Below are positions 11,583 to 21,029 of a stretch of DNA of 64,000 bases, piece after piece (position 1 is the first letter of the stretch; every line of letters starts with the position of its first letter). The notes under the pieces are model-generated. The model searched no databases. It was not told where the DNA came from and was given only the letters and a program-made list of their open reading frames with translations. Source of the stretch: Seiridium cupressi (taxonomy: Eukaryota; Ascomycota; Sordariomycetes; Amphisphaeriales; Sporocadaceae); the NCBI GenBank assembly GCA_036674765.1, contig JARVKI010000076.1, positions 124,001 through 188,000 on the forward strand, written 5' to 3'. The position numbers and the translations under genes were made by a program.

Positions 11583-13214
11583 ATGAGCGCATCCAAGCAG
11601 TTTTTGCCCGGCACATCGCGCAACGACGGCGACCAGGTTCTGCCTACCACAACGCGTCATAGCGGACACGTTGATGAGATCCAAGACGATGAAAAGCCAC
11701 GACAGGGACCGGACGGCCCGGTTCTGGACAAGGTGAAGTGCTTGGACGGCCTTCGCGGTATCGCATGTCTTATCGTCTTCAATTACCACTATCTCTGGCC
11801 ATGGACGCCGCTCATCTTCCTCCCATACGGGGCCCGCCCCCCGTGGTCTCCAGAGGCCTACGACAAGCATTACCACCAGCTCCCCATCATCCGGCTCCTT
11901 TACAGCGGCCGTCCCATGGTCGCCATCTTCTTCACTATATCGGGGTATGTACTCTGTCGTCATATCATCCGAAGCATACACCAGCGCAAATTGGAGGCAG
12001 CTTTTAGATCCCTAGGGTCAGCCGTCCTGCGCCGAGCATTTCGGCTCTACATACCCGTGACCATCAGCATGTTGCTGGTCGCCATATTGGCTCAACTGGG
12101 CGCTTTCAAGTCCGAGAAAGCCGTCTACCAAGGCCCAGACTCCATCTACATAAACGGCACGATGGGTCCATATGGACTTGCCCGCTTCTTCAAGAACTCC
12201 ACCATCAGCGCCTACCTGCCAGCTGGGCCTGGCGGTCTTACGAGCTCGAAGGGTTTCTTGTATAGCAATGGCTCTATTGCCTTGAATGGCACTCTGCATG
12301 GTCTTAACGGCACAGCAAAGGGCAACGAGACTTGGGTCAGGTTCGGTGGCATGTGGGAAGAACATCCGTACATCCATCCCAACGTGACATACGCCATTAC
12401 CAATTTTACCAGAGTATACGCAGACTGGGCAAATCCTTTCACCTTCAACCCTCAACATCCGCGCATGGATCCTCACGCTTACACAATCCCAATGGAACTT
12501 CGCGGTTCCATGATTTTATATCTGTTCTTACTCGGCACGGCGGCCGTCAAGATGGGTTGGCGCCTGTCGGCCGGCGCATTCATAGCCTTTTACTGCATGC
12601 GTATGGGACGATGGGAGGTTTTTGACTTCATTGGCGGCATGCTACTTTCTGAGGTTCATGTAGCATGCTCATTCGGTCGGCCTATATTCACAACCTTCAG
12701 CTTTGGCAGTTTGCGATTCTGGTCGTCTCGTAGGGGTCGGTTACTTCATCGCTCACTCATCGTCGTGGCTCTGTATCTCATGTCGTATCCTGACAACCAT
12801 GGCAAATACACACCAGGCTTCAAGACGCTGGCGTGGCTGTCGCCCCCAGTATACACCGAGCCTGAGCGTTGGCGCTTCTGGCAGTCCTTGGGCGCCATCA
12901 CACTTCTGCCCTGTATCCTGCGTAGCGACCGTCTGCGCGCCCTATTGGAGATGCGAATCCCACAATATCTGGGGAAAATCAGCTTTTCCCTCTACTTAGT
13001 CCATGGGCCTATACTACATAGCCTCGGGTTCTGGATTTTGCCCAGGTTGTTTGATAAGTTCGGGATGGAACGAGGTCTGTTGCTTGGTTATCCTCTCCTC
13101 CTGAGCACCAGCTTATACCTTGCCGAGCTTTGGTACAGAAGAATTGATTCGTGGAGCATTGGGATAGGAAAAAGAGTCGAAAGGGCAGTTTTAGACGACA
13201 CTTACAAGCAATAA
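11583..13214 (+). CDS. membrane acyltransferase, acyltransferase 3 family
   Basis: A single exon of 543 residues. After a polar N-terminus of about 50 residues comes the hallmark CLDGLRGIACLIVFNYHYLW, then FFTISGYVLCRHI and RRAFRLYIPVTISMLL, all typical of the AT3 (PF01757) fungal group. Several further hydrophobic segments follow, ending with PQYLGKISFSLYLVHGPILH and a terminal membrane segment. A large luminal loop (about residues 180-300) with many N-x-S/T sequons lies between membrane segments. The family transfers acyl groups from acyl-CoA to sugars, lipids or secondary metabolites; the substrate cannot be told from sequence. No adjacent biosynthetic genes suggest one. Confidence 0.88.
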   Translation: MSASKQFLPGTSRNDGDQVLPTTTRHSGHVDEIQDDEKPRQGPDGPVLDKVKCLDGLRGIACLIVFNYHYLWPWTPLIFLPYGARPPWSPEAYDKHYHQLPIIRLLYSGRPMVAIFFTISGYVLCRHIIRSIHQRKLEAAFRSLGSAVLRRAFRLYIPVTISMLLVAILAQLGAFKSEKAVYQGPDSIYINGTMGPYGLARFFKNSTISAYLPAGPGGLTSSKGFLYSNGSIALNGTLHGLNGTAKGNETWVRFGGMWEEHPYIHPNVTYAITNFTRVYADWANPFTFNPQHPRMDPHAYTIPMELRGSMILYLFLLGTAAVKMGWRLSAGAFIAFYCMRMGRWEVFDFIGGMLLSEVHVACSFGRPIFTTFSFGSLRFWSSRRGRLLHRSLIVVALYLMSYPDNHGKYTPGFKTLAWLSPPVYTEPERWRFWQSLGAITLLPCILRSDRLRALLEMRIPQYLGKISFSLYLVHGPILHSLGFWILPRLFDKFGMERGLLLGYPLLLSTSLYLAELWYRRIDSWSIGIGKRVERAVLDDTYKQ

Positions 13215-13398
13215 TGGACACGGCTAGCTTCGTTAGATACACATTGTCAGTGAAGTTATGACCGATTCTCCACGACTTTGTATATATTATAGAATGGAAT
13301 GTTACATAGATGAGTCCGTGGAAATAAAGTTCTTCTATTGATTTATGTCTAAACGTGGAGCAGATTCTTTATCCAGATGGCAGACACTCTGGGAAAGC

Positions 13399-13740
13399 CT
13401 ACAACTCGTCGTTAGTTGTGTCATTGTCACCATAGCTAATACGGACGCAGATTATGTCTTGCGCGATCTGCCCGGCTAATACAGCTGTAATGATACAAAT
13501 ATCAATAAATGGATGGAAAGCTTTGGAGTCAGCGTACGAGAAAATATAAAAGTCGAGCAATTTCAATGGACACTCACATATGGTGACACTCGGATGGCCA
13601 GCTACACAAAAAAGCAAGACATTAGCATTCACCATGCGAAGACCCTCAAAACTATGTACTCGACCCTTGCTGTGTACCACGAACGATGGATCTTCTGCCT
13701 TTCCCATTTTACACTTGAGACTTCCGTGGTAGCCATGCAT
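13399..13740 (-). pseudogene. 3' remnant of a GMC oxidoreductase
   Basis: The minus strand reads CKMGKAEDPSFVVHSKGRVH then FEGLRMVNANVLLF and AGHPSVTI, the C-terminal signature of glucose-methanol-choline oxidoreductases (CKMG, V-D-x-x-x-R-V, GL-R-V-x-D, GHP). A plausible intron (GTGAGT donor, TACAG acceptor) leads to VLAGQIAQDII, matching the family's final helix, and a stop at 13399. Upstream (13741 onward) the rest of the flavoenzyme is absent or scrambled by stops. Several conserved residues are changed, for example NANVLLF where V-D-A-S is usual. It is best read as a decayed fragment. Confidence 0.6.
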
Positions 13741-15083
13741 ATCATTCTGGTTAATTGCTCGAGAAGTTGGATGTCAGAGCGGAGTTGTCTTGGCGTCGCC
13801 AATATTGCCTCGATCTATATGTATGGCTAGATAGAGTAGAGTCATGATAGGTATTCATCGAACTTTGACCTGGAGACTCATGAGATCAATATGTGAAATC
13901 ATGAACTCAGCATCATTCAAGGAAAAGCAGCTGTACTTATCCCTGCCAATTTCGATACTCGAGATATGTTTCGAGTTGTCTTCTATGTGCTCCTGTGTGC
14001 CGTCCTTCCGAGGCTGCTCTATTGAATATTGGGCTCTCTCACGGGGTTTAAGAATTTTCTCGGTTATGGACTATGATATACAAACACAACTGATGTTAGG
14101 GAATGATCAAGCGACCAAGCCTTTCAAAATGCCTGAAGAATTGGCAAGACGAAGGGGCTTTACCAGCCTAATCATTATTCAAACCAAACTGATCAACCTC
14201 TAAGAGCTTTCGTCTTCCAGACAATGGATCTCAAGCATAGCTGCTGTAGAATCAAGCAAATGGGAGAATTGGAAGCTTGGCCCTCCTGGAAATTAAACGT
14301 AAAGTGAGACTATAACTCCGATGCCGTGGCTGAGGAGTTTGACGGAGTTTGGCCATGTGTCAACTATGTAGATGTGTGACGAGAATTTTTTAATGTTGGT
14401 GTGCCGTATTTAAGAATCCTGTATGCATTGTACTCCATAAGGAATTTTTCATGTCGTCAAACATGGCCCTGATATAGATATCAGAAGAGAAGAGGGAAGA
14501 CTAAAATTTATGGCTTTAAAGGATATACATCCGATATTCAGTCGGTTACAGCTTGGAACCATCGTAGCTTCAATGAAAGCAATGGAACAGTTTTCTTTCA
14601 GCCTATACAACGCAAAACTGTCAATTCCGGGATATATAAAATTCAGATTCCTTCAGCTGTGCACGGTCTCAAATGTAATAAAGTCTAAGGAATTTTACAA
14701 CTTATTTTCTTAATACTTTTTAAATTCGATGGAAACAAGTTTTACCCTGGCGACTATACCATCTATTGGGCATGTATGAGACGATAAACTAGGTTGATGC
14801 CTGACATAAATCTGTCATTCGATCCAGACACCTCTTATTTACTAGGCCGAGCTCTCTCTTTGTACAAGAGGAGAACGTATACTTCTCGCTCCATCTACCA
14901 ACTCTTGGGAGTACCCTCTCACGTTCATTTTGAGAGATGACTGTGGTAGTTTGTAATTAGCTGTTGCTTTACTTTCTGCCTGCGATGTGGACAGCTACAC
15001 TGGTACAAATGTGAATCTCGCCCTCCGCCAGCCTGTATCACCTCAATAACGGCAATACTCGCTTGAATTACTGGCCGTGTGCA
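13741..15083. other. AT-rich non-coding spacer
   Basis: About 1.3 kb, AT-rich especially at 14380-14760, with only short frames and no recognised domain. It may contain unrecognisable upstream parts of the GMC pseudogene. Confidence 0.4.
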
Positions 15084-15431
15084 CTAATCACGGGACCACC
15101 AACTCTTGCTTTGGCTTATCTCTTTGTATTTTTCTCTTTTTCTCAGTTCCTCTTCAGCCCCCGGCGGAGTCCACTCCCACAACTCGTAAACGCGCTTAGG
15201 CAGACCATCATCCCCTGGCTGTCGCAAGTGAGGTGGCATTATTCCGTTTGGTACTTTACTATTACCCTCAGCAATGACGTATAAGTGGCCATGTACGATG
15301 ACCCACTCGGGGCTATTAGCCAGAATCACAGTCAAGTGGGGTTGATCGCCGCTGGGATAATGGCCGGTCTTCTGTCCCGTCTTCGAATCTCGTTGGGTAA
15401 AGGTGCTATGTACTAGGAAACTATCTCCGAA
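15084..15431 (-). pseudogene. uncharacterised coding fragment, probably decayed
   Basis: The minus strand carries an open frame of about 115 codons that looks coding: FGDSFLVHSTFTQRDSKTGQ, YPSGDQPHLTVILANSPEWV, a Pro/Arg-rich middle with MPPHLRQPGDDGLPKRVYEL, and an end in KSWWSRD before a stop. It lacks an ATG at a natural start. An upstream splice-like stretch near 15440-15520 (GTGAGT to GGTAG) joins it only out of frame. No family was recognised. Confidence 0.35.
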
Positions 15432-16059
15432 TCAATATGTTTCGGCGGGTTAGCCTCTCCGTAGATTTGCTCCTACCGGACCCAAGCGTGTGAAAATCCC
15501 AACTCACGACACTTATCGCCCATGAAATTCCCAAGTTGAGATTCTTTCTTAGCATGTAGATGATAAGAATAAGCCAACATAATCTGGAAGGTATTAGTAT
15601 TGAATGTATCGCTACCATATGCACGGAATATCTATTTACTTGCGGGTCATCGTATGTACCCTCACCTCTGGATTTCGAAGCTTGTATCTCCCGGCCCAGA
15701 TTATCTCGGGGTAACGGGCCGCCTAAAAGCAGCTAGGTTTGTTCCTACAAAGGATTGCTTGATATTGTGTGAAACTGTAAAGCCCGTTTAGGCTATGCAT
15801 AGTGAGAGAATCTATAATTGTTGTCACTAACTTAAAAAAATGCAACGCAGTCAGAAACCTTTACGGAAAATTGGTTAGTCGCAAATCGGTCTGGGTATTC
15901 CATTAAAAAGGTGGAGTCGAATGGTTATAAATAAAGACAAGAATAAGACTTTATTGTATTTCTATCGGGGAATAAGATGCACAATAGCTACGGAGTACAA
16001 GGTATGCGGGTCTTTTAGGAGAACCTTCGAACAGTAGCTGTAGGCTAAGCAAAGGCAAA
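15432..16059. other. intergenic
   Basis: About 630 bp, AT-rich, with no gene recognised; includes the 3' flank of the kinase gene. Confidence 0.4.
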
Positions 16060-17514
16060 TTAGAAGTGGTAGACCAACGCCAACAAACAAAGCCCAATTC
16101 TTAACTTCTCCGGATGACTTACGGCATACCGCGTTCGAAGGATGAAAGTTGAATCCTTTAGTTTTGTCTTAAACCAAGGATGCTCCATTCCTTCGGTTAG
16201 GGGTAATCTTTGGGTGCCGTCGTACTTGAATATGCGTCTCAGCAGATCGGCTAGCAATGCTGCCTCATCGTTATCCAGCCTTCTCCAGTCCAAGGTAGGC
16301 TTTCCTGTTTTAGGATTAACCTTGCCTTCAGGGGAATTATATTCCACTGCCAGTGCCATCTCAATGGGATCTGTCAGGCCCGTTCCTTCAACATTCTCGA
16401 CTGCCTCTTCATCGAGATCATGCAAAAAAGCTGTCACTGGAGCGCTTGTAGTGGTAAGATTTTGGTCACAACTTTCCGCCGTGCAACCCTGCTTCGACTT
16501 ATCATCATGACTGACATACTCCTTCAAAAGTCTCTCTGCAATTCTCCGATATCGTGGGGGCACAGGTCCAGCAAATTGCTCCATGCGCCAAATCACAGTC
16601 TGCAAATCACCAGACAAATCTCCCCCAGTTCGCACCTCCATCAGAGAGATCGCAAGCGACCAAATATCTGTTCCACACCCTAGCACACCGTCGAAGAGGA
16701 CCTCCGGTGCTGCGTATGACCGAGGAATACCAAGTGTTTTAGGTGGACTTGATATCTCGAAGGCTTCGCCGAAGTCGACAACAGCGAGATAGTCCGACAC
16801 GAGCACTTCCCATTCAGGAATGGATGACCCTGCAACGACGAATTCGGGTGCGTGTTTACTGCGTTTCCCCTCAGCCGTTAAAACCCTCTCTTCGGGACGG
16901 TGTTTGACAAGCTCTACCATATCGGCCCTGCTGATATCGTCTAGAGCACCTTCGCGTAAGACCATGAGTATGTTCTGGGGCCGGAAGTCACCATGACAAA
17001 GTCCCAATCGTTGGAGGTAGTCGACTGCTTCGACCATCTGGAAGCACACATTCTTGATACGGTTAGCATCTCGAATTGTTGCCACTTCATTACGCCACAT
17101 CCTCAACGTCAGTCCGAGCACGGGAAGTACCGAACAAAGGTGTCGGCCATTGGGACCTTCAACCCAGAAAGTCTCGGTAGCAATGTATATGTGGTTCTTT
17201 CGCAGCTCGGAGTGATCGATTGACTGGTCGGCAAAGAATTTCAGGATTCTCAAGTCAGGGCAGTCTTCTGATGAGTGGCTTGCAGCGTTAATTTTTACAG
17301 CTCGCCAGCGCTTGGCACAGGTCTCATAGCACAGCCATACCGTAGAGATGCCACCATAGCCGAGCTTCGCAATAACCTCGAACCTGCCGTCTAGGATGTC
17401 GTAGAGGTCGACTGGATGATACCCGCCGGGCTTGTACTCTTCCAAGAATTCAAAGTACTCGGACAAGATGGGTCTGTGAAACTTTGGACCTGAAGATTTT
17501 ACTGAGGATTCCAT
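16060..17514 (-). CDS. SRPK-like serine/threonine protein kinase
   Basis: A single exon of 484 residues. The N-terminus resembles fungal SRPK-type proteins, with EEYKPGGYHPVDLYDILDGR before the kinase fold. The glycine loop is KLGYGGISTVWL (about 50-61), the ATP-binding Lys is K74 in WRAVKI, the catalytic loop is HGDFRPQNIL with Asp176 and Asn181, and the metal-binding motif is DFG at 247-249. The APE-like YAAPEV and GTDIWSLAISLMEV follow. The insert between catalytic loop and DFG is short compared with true SRPK proteins. The catalytic loop HGDFRPQN differs from the HTDIKPxN of canonical SRPKs and marks the expanded fungal paralogue group. Key catalytic residues are intact, so it may be active. 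The target is unknown. Confidence 0.82.
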   Translation of the reverse strand: MESSVKSSGPKFHRPILSEYFEFLEEYKPGGYHPVDLYDILDGRFEVIAKLGYGGISTVWLCYETCAKRWRAVKINAASHSSEDCPDLRILKFFADQSIDHSELRKNHIYIATETFWVEGPNGRHLCSVLPVLGLTLRMWRNEVATIRDANRIKNVCFQMVEAVDYLQRLGLCHGDFRPQNILMVLREGALDDISRADMVELVKHRPEERVLTAEGKRSKHAPEFVVAGSSIPEWEVLVSDYLAVVDFGEAFEISSPPKTLGIPRSYAAPEVLFDGVLGCGTDIWSLAISLMEVRTGGDLSGDLQTVIWRMEQFAGPVPPRYRRIAERLLKEYVSHDDKSKQGCTAESCDQNLTTTSAPVTAFLHDLDEEAVENVEGTGLTDPIEMALAVEYNSPEGKVNPKTGKPTLDWRRLDNDEAALLADLLRRIFKYDGTQRLPLTEGMEHPWFKTKLKDSTFILRTRYAVSHPEKLRIGLCLLALVYHF

Positions 17515-18141
17515 GGTAACCTGCTTCGTTCGCAGCTAGAGGGTCGAACAGAATCCACTGCTCGCGGCTTTCAGTGCTATTTCAATTGAATCAGATCATC
17601 CAAAGTTGACAGGGTACATCCCAAGCCTTTTCTTGGCGTGGTATTCCTTTTCTTTGTCTAGACAGATTCTGTGACAGCTAGGCTTTGCTAAATCTTATCT
17701 GTTCTTTGTTGTCTACATGCAAAGTGTCTACAGACAAACAAAGGAACTTAATGATGCATCATGTAAATGTTTATCTCTTTATGCGGCAGAGCGCGTCGTT
17801 CCTTTTGTCTGTTTGGCTGCGTGAAACCAATCAAATGTGACACGCTGATCGCAACCTTGACCATTGATCAGGACGAGATAGTCAGGATAACATCAAAACC
17901 CGCTTATAACAGTGCAAGTTCAGCGTAATGTATCTTATTAGAATAGGAGCCCCGCCATCAGCATGTACATTATCGGGCTACCCACAGTTCCCTATCGTGT
18001 ATGTAGACTAGCGACCTATCAGCCTCAACTACCTTCGGATACTTGATCAACCGCTTGATTCATTCCTTATAAATTCGTCTATATTGAAATGCGTAATTAT
18101 TCGTTTTCCGTATGTAATGGGTGAATGGCCAATGCCGTTGT
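17515..18141. other. kinase promoter region / intergenic
   Basis: About 630 bp between the kinase start (minus strand) and the 3' end of an AAA+ remnant (minus strand). No coding signature. Confidence 0.4.
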
Positions 18142-18911
18142 TTATGCGTCGAACAGGTTCTTGGCAGCATTATCTTGAAATGTTTTAGCTTGTCTTTGAA
18201 ACCTTGTTATGACGTTTAAGACTTTTTGCAGGTCGCCAATTTGAATCCTCCCGTCGTTATTATCTTCTGAAAGACTGGCTACAGCCATCGGAATATTCCT
18301 AACTTGTCTCGCGTTAAGCTCATGTAGCGGAAACCTCTCAAACGTCTCCTCATGTCCTTCTTTGTGATACTGTTGGAGTAGGGCTTTCTGACTGTCTACA
18401 TCTGTAATGTGGCTGATAAAGCTCCTGAACATGTCAAGGTGGGCCTTGTTGTCCAGTCGCTGATACAGAATGGCATGGCGACTCTTGATAAGGGAGCATG
18501 GTCGATTGCTCTGATCCGGTTGGTAGTCAAGATGAGGATCCCATCGTAGTACTCCAGAACCCTAAAAAGAATAGAGACGGCTGTATTTCGGCTTAATGAC
18601 ATGTCGTTTCGCGATGCTGTTCTAGAAAGACGTCGGCCTCGTCACTGCGAAACTGTTAGCGTGACAAGTCCAAGATTAATGAAAGGTCTTAATCCGTATA
18701 ACAGTATGATCGCGTCCCATCTCGAAGCCAGTTTGAAATCCATGTTTGGACGGCCCTCGAGATATACCGTTAAAAGGTTGTCTCGGGACCTAACCCGATG
18801 GATCGATCCCAACTTTAAGTTGTCTTGGATATTTCGAATTACACCCATGACTCTACGATCCCGCGGGTCTTTCTCATTTGACAGAGGCAATGATGGTCTG
18901 ATGTTTGTCAT
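18142..18911 (-). pseudogene. AAA+ ATPase C-terminal remnant with two frameshifts
   Basis: The minus strand reads in order LASRWDAII, the Walker B motif DEADVFLEQ, RVLEYYDGILILTTNRIRAI (sensor 1), SRHAILYQRLDN, then MFRSFISHITDVDSQKALLQ and FPLHELNARQVRNIPMAVAS. This matches the fungal AAA+ ATPases whose ATPase core carries LxSNRVxxFDxAxxSR. A probable intron separates WDAII and DEADVF. The frame breaks twice: just after DEADVFLEQ (about 18620) and just after IRAIDHA (about 18500). The Walker A region and N-terminal half were not found upstream. It is a non-functional remnant. Confidence 0.7.
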
Positions 18912-19708
18912 GAATACCTTTCAGGACGGCGACAGTACGGATATTGACACACAAGCACTAAAAGAAAAAAGAAAGAATATGTACCATCTTCCATGTTCTC
19001 GACCAGAATCAGTGGGACTGACTACGCAGATACTATATTTACGGAGATTAAATTAAATTGATAAAATTTCTCGTTGTTTGTCGGAAAGCGCATCGCTACT
19101 AATCTTGGGATCATATCAAGCACCACCCGGCCCACCTCAACGAAACCGGCATAGACGACTTGAGTATCAACGTCGATACCTAGGTACACATCATCGCCAC
19201 GTCTACGTAGAGAATTAACAGTACCATGCGTAATAGACATGTACGTACCCCGATATTCATCAGTGATAAAAAGAAGAATTAAGCCTTGGCGGTGAGCAAA
19301 CAACCACTGACGGCTCGGCAATAGCGCTCATAAAACTGGGCTTTGGCCTGGTTTTGCTGCGTGTAGTCCTCGAGACCCCTCCTGGAGAGTTCATTCTGCT
19401 TCGTCACGCAGATATCAATATCGCCGTCAAATTGCCAAAGAGGGCTAGCATTTCGGCTGCGGTCCTTGAGCTAAATCGCGCACCTGATGCATCGGACAAG
19501 GACTTTTTGGACATTCTGTTGCCAATGTTTATTGCAGTAGTGTCAACATGGTCTCTACCCAGAGCCGTGAGCTTTCCTATAAAGGGTATATTTAGCGATC
19601 AGTCCAGGTCTAGTTATGCTGCTTTAGGATAACGTTCCCTGCAGCCAACCGTAGATGACGTCGGTCAGCCCCAGTTCACCCAAACCACTGATATAGAATT
19701 CAATTGCA
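18912..19708. other. region of possible decayed genes
   Basis: No intact gene. A minus-strand frame at 19022-19321 contains RGDDVYLGIDV and YAGFVEVGRVVLDMI, weakly reminiscent of the family GH85 core. A plus-strand frame at about 19340-19630 reads FILLRHADINIAVKLPKRAS and looks coding, but no family was recognised. Confidence 0.3.
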
Positions 19709-20239
19709 TTGTCCTCGGTATACTCCAATCGATTAGAAAATCTCTATGCAGGACAAAGGTTGATTATAGAATTTGTTGTCAATCGCTGCGATATAACGGT
19801 GTCCTCATCAAAGGCTGCAGAGCCGGTCATCCTCGAAACCGTAGAATTTCTGAAAACACCACCATCAGGTTTTCCAGAGCGTTCCCGAGGAAACACGACT
19901 TGGCACACTCTCCTATCCGCACCGACCGCTACCACCACGTCATTTAGCACGGGAATAGATGTATGTCCGCCTGCAGGAACACTAGCACTTCACCGACACA
20001 AGCAAACTGAGGTTTATTACGTATTGGATGGTCATGGTGAAGTAGAAGTCGAAGGGGCGCGGAACTTTGTGTCTAAAGGCACATTGCTCTGGATTCCTGG
20101 AGATGCAGAGCACGGCGCGTTCTATGGGCCTGGCCAATCATTAAAGTGGATGTACTTCTTTCCGGAGGATAGTTTCGAGAGCGTTATTTACCGATTTTCA
20201 GATGACATGTCGACTCTTAAGGCTGATGCGAAGCTTTGA
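19709..20239 (+). CDS. cupin-domain protein, 5' end uncertain
   Basis: The open frame encodes a single cupin barrel. The first cupin motif is ALHRHKQTEVYYVLDGHGEV and the second includes LWIPGDAEHGAFYGPGQ, with the metal-ligand pattern H-x-H-x(4)-E and a later His. The N-terminal part after VILETVEFLKTPPSGFPERS also reads as real protein. There is no in-frame ATG before the barrel: the frame opens with TTG and its first 30 codons look non-coding. Either a short first exon was missed (a CAG acceptor lies near 19828) or the 5' end is lost. Function is unknown; cupins range from enzymes to binding proteins. Confidence 0.6.
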   Translation: MSSVYSNRLENLYAGQRLIIEFVVNRCDITVSSSKAAEPVILETVEFLKTPPSGFPERSRGNTTWHTLLSAPTATTTSFSTGIDVCPPAGTLALHRHKQTEVYYVLDGHGEVEVEGARNFVSKGTLLWIPGDAEHGAFYGPGQSLKWMYFFPEDSFESVIYRFSDDMSTLKADAKL

Positions 20240-20366
20240 ATTATCTCAACTCATATAGGATTTGGTGGTTTTTTTCCGTCGTGGTGCTAGTATTTATAGA
20301 TTACAAAATGAATGAGGGAGGTATGAAGGTACGGAACTGATTTGTCTAACTGGATACCACATTCCT
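20240..20366. other. short spacer between convergent genes
   Basis: 127 bp between the cupin stop and the stop of the membrane-protein pseudogene. Confidence 0.4.
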
Positions 20367-21004
20367 CTAGTAGTGGCTACTGTCTTTCGGTTTACCTGAA
20401 GACAGCTGAGATCCGGGCAGCTCGTAGACGTAACTCACACGGTTCTCGTCCTCCCTTGGCAATTCGGTTTCATAAATTTCGTTCCCATGCAACTCATTCT
20501 GAATCATTGGCCCACCTGACATCTCTGGCTTCGTCTCCTGAATTTAAACTATATCCCTAGGAGTGTTTATTTTACCTTGATGTTTTCTACTCCTGTTATG
20601 CTTCAGATATAGAAGCAAAGCAGCCAATCCGACGATACCAGCGACTGCTGCCCAACGCCTACACCAATTCTAGCACCGGTTGATAAGCCATAAGTCGCAG
20701 ATTCGATGTGGTTGACACGATACTTCCGGCGGTCGTAGTACTGGACGGGGAAGATTTTAGTTGTCGCATTAGGGTTATATGACTAGATCGGGTCAGTGAC
20801 AAATTTGAACTGGCCTTGTATTTGCCCGTCTTCGCGAAGTTTGCTCGAGTCGTCACAATCCGTCTCTAATTCTGTTGACCCACTGACAAGTAACGCACCC
20901 CGGACATCATAAAGCTGGGGAAGAGAAAGACAATACAGTGAAATGGCATACGTCAGGCCACACGACGATTAGCCCTTCAGTAAACATACCTTGAGATGTT
21001 GCAT
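20367..21004 (-). pseudogene. single-pass membrane protein, decayed
   Basis: The minus strand can be followed through two introns. The first exon encodes MQHLK and is followed by a GTATGT donor. A second exon reads LYDVRGALLVSGSTELETDC and GQIQGQFKFVTDPI. An in-frame TAG interrupts it, then SYNPNATTKIFPVQYYDRRK continues to ARIGVGVG. A one-base shift follows, after which AVAGIVGLAALLLYLKHNRS forms a transmembrane segment. A last exon gives an acidic tail ending in KPKDSSHY. The layout (ectodomain, Gly-rich lead-in, one membrane helix, acidic tail) is common in fungal surface proteins. The stop plus the shift mark it as broken. It begins only 25 bp downstream of the SprT-like gene. Confidence 0.5.
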
Positions 21005-21029
21005 AGAGAGGAGAAGAGGAAGCCTGTTC

